Shown: positions 35,894 to 42,605 of the stretch, piece by piece
Numbering within the stretch: the first letter of the stretch is position 1
How the letters are laid out: the number at the start of each line of letters is the position of its first letter
Assembly: GCA_938005675.1 (NCBI GenBank)
Contig: CALKXH010000114.1
Location: forward strand, 1-51,575
Reading direction: 5' to 3'
Length of the DNA: 51,575 nt
Source of the DNA: an uncultured Anaerolineae bacterium
GTDB lineage: Bacteria > Chloroflexota > Anaerolineae > Aggregatilineales > UBA2796
The notes under the pieces: generated by a model
What the model was told of the DNA's origin: nothing
Databases searched by the model: none
Seen by the model: only the letters and a program-made list of their open reading frames with translations
Position numbers and translations under genes: made by a program

Positions 35894-35914
35894 GCTCTGC
35901 CAATCTAGCAGAGC
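35894..35914. promoter_or_regulatory. Putative operator downstream of the RND promoter
   Basis: A perfect inverted repeat GCTCTGC-N7-GCAGAGC begins about 10 bases after the expected transcription start of the RND gene. Its location suits a repressor site, though it could form a hairpin in the mRNA leader. Confidence 0.55.
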
Positions 35915-35930
35915 CTCAGCGCTGCGTTAA

Positions 35931-35960
35931 ATTGTAGAGCCAAAGCTGGGCTTGTGTCAA
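35931..35960 (-). promoter_or_regulatory. Promoter of the RND permease gene
   Basis: On the minus strand a consensus -35 TTGACA (35960-35955) and a -10 TACAAT (35936-35931) are spaced by 18 bp. The RND ATG is at 35849. Confidence 0.8.
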
Positions 35961-36006
35961 CTCTCACAAATAGGCGCGTAGTCTCATAAGTGTCCGAAAA
36001 CAAGCA

Positions 36007-36032
36007 GTGAGGCGAGCTTTCGCCCGCCTCAC
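36007..36032 (-). terminator. Terminator of the solute-binding protein gene
   Basis: A hairpin (arms GTGAGGCG and CGCCTCAC extended by GC pairs, one mismatch) lies 37 bases after the SBP stop and is followed on the minus strand by TGCTTGTTTT. Confidence 0.65.
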
Positions 36033-36068
36033 AAGGTTATCTCAATTTTGGAAGGCGTTCGGCGTCGC

Positions 36069-37826
36069 TCAGCGCTTCTTGGGCGCCAGCGTGCCGTCCA
36101 TCAGCCACAGCACGATGTAGCTATCCTGCCCGAAGGCGTTGATGTAGAGCGGATCGTCGGGCGGCGGCACGCTCTCGAAGGCTTCCGTCAAGAACGGCGT
36201 ATTGCCCAGACGTTCCACCAGCGGCACGACGGGCAGCAGCTTGTTGAAGCTGATGGCGAGCTTGGTGACCGCCTCGCGCTGCGGACCGAAGTCGATGCCG
36301 CTGCCGGAAGCTGCGATCAGCGCGGCGAAATCGTACTCTTCGCCGTCAACAGTCTGCACCAGCGGGATGCTGGCGCCCTTTTCATCGGGCAGCTTGCCGA
36401 CCGTGTTGGTGATGTACATGTTGCGGTAGGCGTAGAAGGGATGCGGATTCGGGAAGCCCCACAGCAAGATGCTCATATCGAAGTTGCCGGCTTTCACGTC
36501 CGCCACCTGCTGCGGACGCGGCGTGCCGCGCACCGACGTGCGGATGCCGAAGTTGGTCAGCTGCTCGGCGACGTTCTCGCCGGCAGGCACCCAGTCGGTG
36601 AAGTCGGAGGGCACTAGCAGTTCCACCTCGAAGGGCTTGCCGTCTTTCGTCCAGACGCCGCCGCTCTTGGTGTAGCCCGCCTCTTCCATCAGCTTAGCCG
36701 CCATCTCAAGATCGTGATCGTAGGTGTTGAGCGTGGCGATCACATCCTGAGGAATCCAGTTTGGCACGGCGCTATCGCTGATGCCGACCATGTACTTGGC
36801 GGGATTGCCGCTCAGATCGCCGTAGGAGACGGCGCCGACCTCAGCGCGATTGATGGCGTAGGCGATGGCGTGGCGCACGCGCACATCTTGGAAGGCGGGG
36901 ACGCGCTCATAGTTGAAGAACAAGCCCGGACCGGAGTAGGTGGGCGAGCGCAAGATTGTGAAGCCCGCCTCGATCAGGGCGCGCTCAGTCGATTGTGGGA
37001 AAAAGTACGTGCCGTAGTAGATTTCCTTCGCCAAGAACAGCGGCGTGACGGCTTCGGTCTCGCCGTTGTACAGCACGACCTTATCGAACTTAGCATCTTT
37101 GAAGACGCTGAACTCGTTGCGGCGCAAGGTCAGCTGGGAGTCGGTCACGTCGGCGAGATCGAGCGTGTACGGACCGCTGCTGAGCATCTTCTCCGGGCGG
37201 TAGTCGTTGATCTCAGCCACTAGCGCATCCCACTCGGCTTTGTCAGCGCCGGCGCGGTCTTTGCCCGCCGCCACGAACGCCTCAACCTTCTCAGCGATGG
37301 CGCCGTAGGTGCCAGCGGCGCGGATGCGCGTGCGCAGGATCAGGCGCTCGACAAGCGTGGAGGGATTCTTCAGCTTGAACTCAACGGTCAGCTCATCGCG
37401 CTGCGAGACGGTATCGATGTAAGTGTAATCGGCGAAGTTGCGCAGCCGACCGATGGCGTAAGTCACCACCACGTCGCGGGCGGTCACCGGGCTGCCGTCG
37501 CTCCAGCGAGCGCCGCTCTTCAGGCGCACGACATAGGTATCGTTGCCCTCGAAGCCCCACGACTCAGCCAGCAACCCGCGGTAGGAGTCCTCTGCCCAGA
37601 CGAACATCGCCATCGAAGGCTCGAGCAAGTCTTGGTAGATGCCCAACGCCAGACCGTCTGGCACAAAGGTGTTCAGATGACCCTTAGGCGGCACGCTGTA
37701 GGGCCAGCCGCCATAGAAAGTATCAGCATCAAGGGCTTGAGCGCCCTGATTGGGCGTGGCAAAGCCTGCCAACACGAGCGCCACGACGACCAGAACGACA
37801 CTTAAAGGTTTGAAAAAACGCTTCAT
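36069..37826 (-). CDS. ABC transporter solute-binding protein, family 5 (peptide/oligosaccharide type)
   Basis: This 585-residue exported protein has a signal peptide (PLSVVLVVVALVLAGFATP, cleavage around GAQA) and no lipobox Cys. The body matches SBP_bac_5 proteins: LAESWGFEGNDTYVVRLKSG, ARWSDGSPVTARDVVVTYAI and AFQDVRVRHAIAYAINRAEV. Such proteins deliver oligopeptides, nickel or oligosaccharides to ABC permeases; no permease or ATPase gene is adjacent, so the partner is unknown. AGGAGAG lies 8 bases before the ATG at 37826; the longer upstream reading is not supported. A 58-codon gene lies 31 bases upstream. Confidence 0.93.
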   Translation of the reverse strand: MKRFFKPLSVVLVVVALVLAGFATPNQGAQALDADTFYGGWPYSVPPKGHLNTFVPDGLALGIYQDLLEPSMAMFVWAEDSYRGLLAESWGFEGNDTYVVRLKSGARWSDGSPVTARDVVVTYAIGRLRNFADYTYIDTVSQRDELTVEFKLKNPSTLVERLILRTRIRAAGTYGAIAEKVEAFVAAGKDRAGADKAEWDALVAEINDYRPEKMLSSGPYTLDLADVTDSQLTLRRNEFSVFKDAKFDKVVLYNGETEAVTPLFLAKEIYYGTYFFPQSTERALIEAGFTILRSPTYSGPGLFFNYERVPAFQDVRVRHAIAYAINRAEVGAVSYGDLSGNPAKYMVGISDSAVPNWIPQDVIATLNTYDHDLEMAAKLMEEAGYTKSGGVWTKDGKPFEVELLVPSDFTDWVPAGENVAEQLTNFGIRTSVRGTPRPQQVADVKAGNFDMSILLWGFPNPHPFYAYRNMYITNTVGKLPDEKGASIPLVQTVDGEEYDFAALIAASGSGIDFGPQREAVTKLAISFNKLLPVVPLVERLGNTPFLTEAFESVPPPDDPLYINAFGQDSYIVLWLMDGTLAPKKR

Positions 37827-37857
37827 TTTGAAAACTCTCCTGACGAAGTGAAGTGGA

Positions 37858-38034
37858 TCACAGGAAGCGCGCCACAAGGGCGACTAGCGCTATCAAGGCA
37901 GCGCCGATGCACAAGCTCAACACGGTCACGACGTATTCAGCCGTATCGGGCTGCTGCACCACCAATAATAACACCGATCCGACGACGATCAACATCCCTA
38001 AACGGAAATACGCTTGCAGGGCGCTGCGGTTCAT
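37858..38034 (-). CDS. Small two-helix membrane protein
   Basis: The 58-residue product has two hydrophobic stretches, GMLIVVGSVLLLVV and VVTVLSLCIGAALIALVALV, and short charged ends. The ATG at 38034 has a weak GGAAA site upstream; the upstream reading to 38097 enters a terminator hairpin and is unlikely. It sits just before the solute-binding protein gene. It is a hypothetical protein with no recognised family, and its location directly after a strong terminator leaves its promoter unclear. Confidence 0.6.
   Translation of the reverse strand: MNRSALQAYFRLGMLIVVGSVLLLVVQQPDTAEYVVTVLSLCIGAALIALVALVARFL
37965..37992 (-). promoter_or_regulatory. Possible promoter inside the small ORF, for the SBP gene
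   Basis: On the minus strand TTGATC (37992-37987) and TATTAT (37970-37965) are spaced by 16 bp, about 140 bases before the SBP ATG. It would explain SBP expression after the terminator at 38048-38087. Confidence 0.4.
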
Positions 38035-38047
38035 TGGCAATTTCCAC

Positions 38048-38087
38048 AAAAAGCACGAGCGTGGCAGTGACTTTACCACGCTCGTGC
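38048..38087 (-). terminator. Strong intrinsic terminator after the 84-residue gene
   Basis: A perfect 12-bp stem (GCACGAGCGTGG / CCACGCTCGTGC) with an 11-base loop is followed on the minus strand by TTTTT. It ends leftward transcription from the gene at 38370, before the 58-residue ORF. Confidence 0.9.
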
Positions 38088-38115
38088 CGATTGCCAAAAG
38101 TCTCAGGTTCTGCGT

Positions 38116-38370
38116 TTAGGAAGCCAGATCGCGGATTGAGTTGCGCCGCACCAGCTCGTAGAGCCTTGAGAGCGTATCGATATCATGCTCAAGAGCGAAG
38201 CTCTCGTGAAAGCGTTGCCAGGCTTCTTCGATATCGGTGGTGGCAGCGGCAGCGAGGTAGCGAAGATAGTTGGTGTTTGCCTGCTCGATCAGGTCGCTGA
38301 TCATGCCTGCGTAGTTATCCGAGCGCTCAGCGAGGCGGTTGAAGAAGTCAAGTCCGGGCAAGATGGACAT
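38116..38370 (-). CDS. Small soluble protein, unknown function
   Basis: The 84-residue product (MSILPGLDFFNRLAERSDNY) is helical and acidic, with no membrane segment and no recognised family. The ATG at 38370 is used; a TTG at 38391 is an alternative, and a GGAGG lies 14 bases before the ATG, slightly far. A perfect terminator follows 28 bases after the stop, which supports an independent transcription unit. Confidence 0.6.
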   Translation of the reverse strand: MSILPGLDFFNRLAERSDNYAGMISDLIEQANTNYLRYLAAAATTDIEEAWQRFHESFALEHDIDTLSRLYELVRRNSIRDLAS

Positions 38371-38523
38371 CGAGATGCGTTGCGCCTCCAACTAGAATGG
38401 CTACTGCGAGAGCATTATACCACATTCTTGTCGTGTGCGCCTCACAAGAAAATCGCGGCGTGCCTTTGGTAAGAAAAACCAGATAGATATCGTCAAATTG
38501 TTCAGAGTGTGGATAGACATCAC

Positions 38524-38554
38524 GGCGTGCGGATGATTTTTGTCACTGCACGCC
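38524..38554. promoter_or_regulatory. Inverted repeat upstream of the thioredoxin/permease pair
   Basis: GGCGTGC and GCACGCC are exact inverted arms separated by 17 bases in the gap before the thioredoxin-like gene. A metal- or redox-responsive operator is conceivable; nothing in the sequence proves it. A CATAAT lies at 38570-38575 but without a good -35. Confidence 0.35.
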
Positions 38555-38610
38555 TGCCACGCCTAGCCACATAATTGAAGCATCTCCTGCAAAAGTAACG
38601 AGGTGAAACC

Positions 38611-38859
38611 ATGTTGAACGTCAAGGTGCTCGGGCCGGGCTGCTCGAACTGTCAGCGCCTGGAGGCGATGGTGCGCAAAGTGGCACAGACGCGCCAGATC
38701 GCCATCGAGCTGGAGAAGGTGGTCGACTACGAAGAGATCATGAAGTATAACATCCTCGCCACGCCGGGCTTGGTGGTGGGCGATAAAGTTGTCTCGGCAG
38801 GGCGCATCCCCACTGAGAGCGAGATCGCCAAGTGGCTGCAGAGCGCAGCAGAGGGCTAA
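38611..38859 (+). CDS. Thioredoxin-fold small redox protein
   Basis: The 82-residue protein has the glutaredoxin/thioredoxin active site GPGCSNCQRLEAMV (Cys11-Cys14) and the cis-Pro loop ILATPGLVVGDKVVSAG. It belongs to the 'redox-active disulfide protein 2' type often found next to UPF0718 permeases, as here. GAGGTG lies 7 bases before the ATG. The partner gene begins 4 bases after the stop, so the two are co-translated and probably function together. Confidence 0.92.
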   Translation: MLNVKVLGPGCSNCQRLEAMVRKVAQTRQIAIELEKVVDYEEIMKYNILATPGLVVGDKVVSAGRIPTESEIAKWLQSAAEG

Positions 38860-38863
38860 TGCC

Positions 38864-39916
38864 ATGAGGAACACTTTCTCCATGCGCCTGTCCATGCCAA
38901 TTGGCATCTGGTTGGCGTTGGGAGCTGTGCTTTGGTTCGTCGCCTACAGTGCGGTAGAGCCGTTCAGCCAGTGGTTCACCTATGAGCTCCTGCGGCTGGA
39001 GCGCGGCTCGCACCTAGGCGAGGCGCTGGCGTTCTTCATCTACGACGTGCCGAAGCTGCTGCTGCTGCTCTCCGGCATGATCTTCCTGATCACGTTGGCG
39101 CAGACCTTCCTCGACGTGGAGCGCGTGCGCGTCTTCATGGAGAAGCGCGGCGAAGGGACAGGCAACCTCTTGGCGGCGATCTTCGGCGCGATGACGCCCT
39201 TCTGCTCCTGTTCATCTGTGCCGCTCTTCATCGGCTTTGTGCAGGCGGGCATCCCGCTGGGCATCACTTTCTCATTCCTGATCACCTCGCCGATCATGAA
39301 CCAAGTCGCCTTTGTAATGCTGCTGGGTCTGTTCGGTTGGCAGGTCGCGGTGCTGTACCTAGCGGCGGGCATTCTGATCGGGGTGGTGGCGGGCATCGTG
39401 CTAGGTCGGCTCAAGCTGGAGCGCTACGTTGAGCCGTTCGTCTACGCCCTCAAGCGCAACGAGGGGCAATCGCTCGACGTGGCGGAGCGCCCCAGCTGGT
39501 CGGAGCGCGTCGACCGCGCCCTAGCCGCCACGCGTGAGATCGTGGGCAGGGTCTGGCTGTTTGTAGTGATCGGGATCGGGATCGGCGCGTTCATTCACGG
39601 CTTCGTGCCTGAGGGCGCCCTGACTGAGGCGCTGGGCACGGGCGCGTGGTGGTCGGTGCCGATTGCGGTGGTAGTCGGCATTCCGCTCTACTCGAACGCC
39701 GCCGGCATCATCCCTGTGATCAGCAGCTTGCTGGGCAAGGGCGTGGCGCTCGGCACGGCGTTGGCGTTCATGATGTCAGTGGTGGCGCTCAGCCTGCCGG
39801 AGCTGATCATCCTGCGCAAGGTGCTGAAGCCGCGCCTGATCGCCATCTTCGTCGGCGTGGTGGCAATTGCCATCATCTCGATTGGCTATCTGTTCAACCT
39901 CTTGCAGATCGTCTGA
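38864..39916 (+). CDS. UPF0718-type permease (ArsP-related)
   Basis: The 350-residue integral membrane protein has about eight helices and the family motif GAMTPFCSCSSVPLFIGFVQ, in which paired cysteines in the membrane are thought to bind substrate. A second signature is GIPLYSNAAGIIPVISSLLG. Related proteins export organoarsenicals, but most UPF0718 members have unproven substrates. The ATG at 38864 follows the thioredoxin-like gene by 4 bases; an ATG at 38882 is an alternative. The N-terminus reading to 38789 overlaps the thioredoxin gene and is rejected. Confidence 0.88.
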   Translation: MRNTFSMRLSMPIGIWLALGAVLWFVAYSAVEPFSQWFTYELLRLERGSHLGEALAFFIYDVPKLLLLLSGMIFLITLAQTFLDVERVRVFMEKRGEGTGNLLAAIFGAMTPFCSCSSVPLFIGFVQAGIPLGITFSFLITSPIMNQVAFVMLLGLFGWQVAVLYLAAGILIGVVAGIVLGRLKLERYVEPFVYALKRNEGQSLDVAERPSWSERVDRALAATREIVGRVWLFVVIGIGIGAFIHGFVPEGALTEALGTGAWWSVPIAVVVGIPLYSNAAGIIPVISSLLGKGVALGTALAFMMSVVALSLPELIILRKVLKPRLIAIFVGVVAIAIISIGYLFNLLQIV

Positions 39917-39918
39917 GC

Positions 39919-39948
39919 AAAAGGCTGTAGGGCGTTTGCTCTACAGCC
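39919..39948. terminator. Hairpin terminator between permease and the 138-residue gene
   Basis: Arms GGCTGTAGGGC and GCTCTACAGCC pair almost perfectly with loop GTTT. On the minus strand the stem is followed by TTTT, so it fits best as the end of the leftward transcript, and it can also act rightward. Confidence 0.7.
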
Positions 39949-39952
39949 CCCT

Positions 39953-40369
39953 TCACTCACCCCGACTGCTCAAGCACTGTGCGATCACGATCAATTGCGT
40001 GTTCTCGCCGTCTTCGGCGTAGCCCACGCTCTTAGCGACCGCGCTGATGTTGTAGTAGAACGAGCGCTCAGGCTCTTTCTCTAGGGCGCGCAGCCGCTCG
40101 CCGATTTGCCGATTGAACCACGACTCGACCTCGCGCGGATCGCCCGTGACGAAGTACGTAGTCACGCTCTGTCCCAAGCCGTTAGGGGTCAGAAAGTTAT
40201 AAGTTTGGCGGACGATGCGCGCCTCAGGATGCACGGGGATGCGCCATCGCAGCACTTCCACGCACAGCCGATCCAGCGCGACGGTCGTCGCCGCGATGCA
40301 AGCGAAGACGAGCGGCACGATCAGCCAGCAGCCCATCCCTTTGCGCTTGCGATTGATGATGTCGTCCAT
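39953..40369 (-). CDS. Membrane-anchored protein, unknown function
   Basis: The 138-residue protein has a short basic N-terminus (DDIINRKRKG), one membrane helix (CWLIVPLVFACIAATTVAL) and an outer domain of about 100 residues (VRQTYNFLTPNGLGQSVTTY). No family is recognised. It follows the lipoprotein gene by 21 bases on the same strand, so the two may act together at the cell surface. Confidence 0.72.
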   Translation of the reverse strand: MDDIINRKRKGMGCWLIVPLVFACIAATTVALDRLCVEVLRWRIPVHPEARIVRQTYNFLTPNGLGQSVTTYFVTGDPREVESWFNRQIGERLRALEKEPERSFYYNISAVAKSVGYAEDGENTQLIVIAQCLSSRGE

Positions 40370-40390
40370 TGGTCAGTACGTCCTGCAGAT

Positions 40391-41467
40391 TCAGCGCACG
40401 ATGTGGCGCAGCTGACCTTCAGCGATGGGCGTTGGTTCATCGCCGTCGGGCGCGATGCGCCAGATTCGCTCGCCCTCGGCGCTCGCCACGCCGAAGTGAA
40501 TGCTCTCAGGCTGCGCCCAGAGCAACACTGTGAGGCGCTGCCCTTGTTCAAGGCGATGCACCTCGCGCATCGATCCATCTTCGAGCGAGAGGAGGCGCAA
40601 CGCCGAGAGTCCCTCCGCTGTGCGCACGGCGAGCGCAATCTGCGCCCCATCGGGCGCGCTGGCAGCGAGCTGCACGCTTTCGTCCTCAGCCGCCAGCTGT
40701 TCTGGCTCGCCCAGCCGCGTCAGGCGGTAGAGCCGCAACGTGCCGCGCCCGGTCTGTGGATCGCTGCGCAGGCTCAAGAAGCCGCTGCTATCGCCCAGCC
40801 AGCTGCTGAAGTCGATCAGCGCCTCGTTGGGCAGCACAACTGGTTGCCCGACGCGCAAGTTGATCACGTAGCCCGCCCCGACCTGCGCGCCAATCGCCTC
40901 GGCGTCCTCGCTCAGCAAGCTGTAGAGCAGGTACACGCCGTTGGGCGAGAAAGCCAGCGCCGCTGCACGCCGTCCGCCCGTTTGTTCAGCATTCAGCAAG
41001 GGGCGGCTGCGTTCCTCGCTCAGGTTGTAGTAGTAGAGCGTCCCTGCGTTGCTGGAAGGGTTACCTTCCAGCGGCAGGTCGTAGAAGGCGAAGCCTGACG
41101 AGTCGGGCTGCCACAGGATGATCGGGTTAATCAAGGCGCGCCCTTCGGGAATCTCGCGGACGCGCGGCGGATTTTGGCTGTAATCCACCAGCGCAAGGTC
41201 AAAAGCGCCCCCGTTAGGCGCAAGAGCGACGCCGTAGGCGCCGTTGGGCGCTCCGCGCGAGCCTTGTTGCGGCTCGGCGAGGGCTATCGAGCGTCCATCG
41301 GGCAGAATGGCGCGTTCTTGACCGCCCTGAACGACGATCAGGCTGCCGCTGGGCAGGCGCTCGCCTGCGGGCGTGAAGAGGGCGGCACGAGTCGGCGGGG
41401 CGGGCTGCGGCGCGTTGCCGCAAGCGATGGCGAACAGCAAGATCAAGCAAGGCAGCATTCGGCGCAT
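40391..41467 (-). CDS. Lipoprotein with TolB-like beta-propeller
   Basis: The 358-residue protein starts with a lipoprotein signal (CLILLFAIACGNA, modified Cys at about residue 16). The lipobox has Ala at -3 rather than Leu. The rest has repeating blades of the type seen in TolB/WD40-like propellers: NPIILWQPDSSGFAFYDLPL, AAALAFSPNGVYLLYSLLSE, DFSSWLGDSSGFLSLRSDP and AASAPDGAQIALAVRTAEGL. It is predicted to be tethered to the outer face of the membrane. Its function is unknown. The ATG at 41467 has no strong Shine-Dalgarno. An 18-base gap separates it from the SRAP gene upstream. Confidence 0.82.
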   Translation of the reverse strand: MRRMLPCLILLFAIACGNAPQPAPPTRAALFTPAGERLPSGSLIVVQGGQERAILPDGRSIALAEPQQGSRGAPNGAYGVALAPNGGAFDLALVDYSQNPPRVREIPEGRALINPIILWQPDSSGFAFYDLPLEGNPSSNAGTLYYYNLSEERSRPLLNAEQTGGRRAAALAFSPNGVYLLYSLLSEDAEAIGAQVGAGYVINLRVGQPVVLPNEALIDFSSWLGDSSGFLSLRSDPQTGRGTLRLYRLTRLGEPEQLAAEDESVQLAASAPDGAQIALAVRTAEGLSALRLLSLEDGSMREVHRLEQGQRLTVLLWAQPESIHFGVASAEGERIWRIAPDGDEPTPIAEGQLRHIVR

Positions 41468-41485
41468 GGGCGAATCACTCTCAGG

Positions 41486-42085
41486 TCAGGTGAAGCGGCG
41501 CAAGACGGCGGGATCGGCGGGTTGGTAGGTCATCTGCTCGGCTGGGTAGGGGCGGAGCGCCTCCTGAAGCGCTCTGAGCGGCGTGGCGGGGTCTAGCCAC
41601 GCGGCGTAGCGCTCAGGCGACAAGATGACCGCCATTCGGTGATGCAGCGGCGCGATCAGCGCGTTCGCCGCCGTCGTGATGATCACGAAGGCGGGCGGCG
41701 AGTCGCGCTCTCGCAGCCAGAGCCCGCCGAAGGCGAAGGGCGCGCCGTCATGGAGGGCGAAACGCATCGGCTGCTTTGTGCCGTTGGGCAGAGTCTGCCA
41801 TTCGTAGAAGGCGTCGGCGGGCACAAGGCAGCGTTGGCTCTGAAAGGCGGCGCGGAAGGTCGGTTTTTCGGTCAGCGTCTCGGCGCGGGCGTTGATCAGG
41901 CGCGTCTTTGCCCAGCTGGGCGTGTAGCCCCACTGCATCAGGGTAAAGCCCACGTCTGCCAGCAGGACGGGCAAGTGTTGGCTGGGCGCGGCGTTCGGAT
42001 TGGGTTGCCATTCGGGCGGCAAGGGCGCTCCGAAGTGCGCGGCGAGCTGATCGGGCGGCGTGGCAAGGCTATATCGACCACACAT
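41486..42085 (-). CDS. SRAP-family protein (HMCES/YedK-like)
   Basis: This 199-residue protein belongs to the SOS-response-associated peptidase family, which crosslinks to abasic sites in single-stranded DNA. It begins MCGRYSL; after Met removal Cys2 is the catalytic residue. Other conserved residues are Asn65 and Arg67 in LINARAET, Glu95 in ADAFYEWQ and His148 in HHRMAVIL. The ATG at 42085 is set by the need for an N-terminal Cys; a longer reading to 42127 would block it. A TATAAT lies 31 bases upstream on the same strand. Its co-direction with the propeller gene is probably coincidental. Confidence 0.95.
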   Translation of the reverse strand: MCGRYSLATPPDQLAAHFGAPLPPEWQPNPNAAPSQHLPVLLADVGFTLMQWGYTPSWAKTRLINARAETLTEKPTFRAAFQSQRCLVPADAFYEWQTLPNGTKQPMRFALHDGAPFAFGGLWLRERDSPPAFVIITTAANALIAPLHHRMAVILSPERYAAWLDPATPLRALQEALRPYPAEQMTYQPADPAVLRRFT

Positions 42086-42115
42086 CGTGCATTTCTCACA
42101 AATCCTCAGCGCCCG

Positions 42116-42121
42116 ATTATA
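42116..42121 (-). promoter_or_regulatory. -10 box for the SRAP gene
   Basis: TATAAT on the minus strand (context GCGTTATAATCGG) lies 31 bases before the ATG. The -35 is poor. Confidence 0.5.
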
Positions 42122-42145
42122 ACGCACATTCAGCAGAGTTGGCTC

Positions 42146-42174
42146 TTGCCAAGCGCCGTTGATCGCTCTATAAT
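42146..42174 (+). promoter_or_regulatory. Promoter of the tRNA-Val gene
   Basis: TTGCCA (42146-42151) and a perfect TATAAT (42169-42174) with a 17-bp spacer lie 13 bases before the mature tRNA start. Confidence 0.85.
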
Positions 42175-42187
42175 GGTGAGCATAGAC

Positions 42188-42261
42188 GGGTCGTTAGCTC
42201 AGTTGGTTAGAGCGCGTCGTTGACATCGACGAGGTCAGAAGTTCGAGTCTTCTACGACCCA
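42188..42261 (+). tRNA. tRNA-Val (anticodon GAC)
   Basis: The 74-base tRNA folds as a cloverleaf: acceptor arm GGGTCGT/ACGACCC, D arm AGCTCAGTTGGTTAGAGC, anticodon stem CGTCG/CGACG around TTGACAT (anticodon GAC, reading GTC/GTT), and T arm with GTTCGAGTC. The discriminator is A. CCA is not encoded and must be added by the CCA enzyme. A promoter and an intrinsic terminator flank it, so it is a single-gene unit. Confidence 0.97.
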
Positions 42262-42268
42262 CACCCAC

Positions 42269-42293
42269 AGGCGCCTTGAGCGCCTCTTTTTTT
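42269..42293 (+). terminator. Terminator of the tRNA-Val gene
   Basis: Stem AGGCGC/GCGCCT with loop CTTGA is followed by CTTTTTTT, eight bases after the tRNA. Confidence 0.9.
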
Positions 42294-42319
42294 GCCGCGC
42301 GCCCGCTCCAAGCTACAAT
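42292..42319 (+). promoter_or_regulatory. Promoter of the ACP / acyl-AMP ligase pair
   Basis: TTGCCG (42292-42297, in the tail of the tRNA terminator) and TACAAT (42314-42319) are spaced by 16 bp. The ACP ATG follows at 42360 with GGAGAG upstream. Confidence 0.55.
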
Positions 42320-42359
42320 AGCCGCCAGCTTTCGAAACTTGGAGAGACACACAACGCCT

Positions 42360-42605
42360 ATGAGCGCCGAAATTCGTGACGCCGTGCGCGCTTTCATCCT
42401 GAACAACATCCTGCGCCGCCCGAACTACAAGCTAGGCGACGACGACTCGCTGATCAAGGGCGGCTTGATGGACTCGTTCTCGTTGGTGGAAGTCCAGCTC
42501 TTCATCGAGGAGACCTACGGCTTCCGCCCCGACGACGTCGATATGACCGTCGAAAATATGGACACGGTGCGGATGATCGCCGATTATGTCGCAGCACACC
42601 GCTAG
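42360..42605 (+). CDS. Acyl carrier protein
   Basis: The 81-residue protein has the phosphopantetheine site GGLMDSFSLVEVQLFIEETY (Ser39), which carries acyl groups as thioesters. The motif DSFS differs from the DSL of fatty-acid ACPs, typical of specialised carrier proteins. The ATG at 42360 is chosen because GGAGAG lies 13 bases upstream; the earlier in-frame ATG at 42276 is inside the tRNA terminator. The stop overlaps the next gene by 20 bases, so the ACP and the acyl-AMP ligase are translationally coupled. Confidence 0.9.
   Translation: MSAEIRDAVRAFILNNILRRPNYKLGDDDSLIKGGLMDSFSLVEVQLFIEETYGFRPDDVDMTVENMDTVRMIADYVAAHR

Noticed and set aside
38540-38575. TTGTCA and CATAAT as a promoter of the thioredoxin/permease pair
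   Set aside because: The spacing is 24 bp, too long for a sigma70-type promoter.
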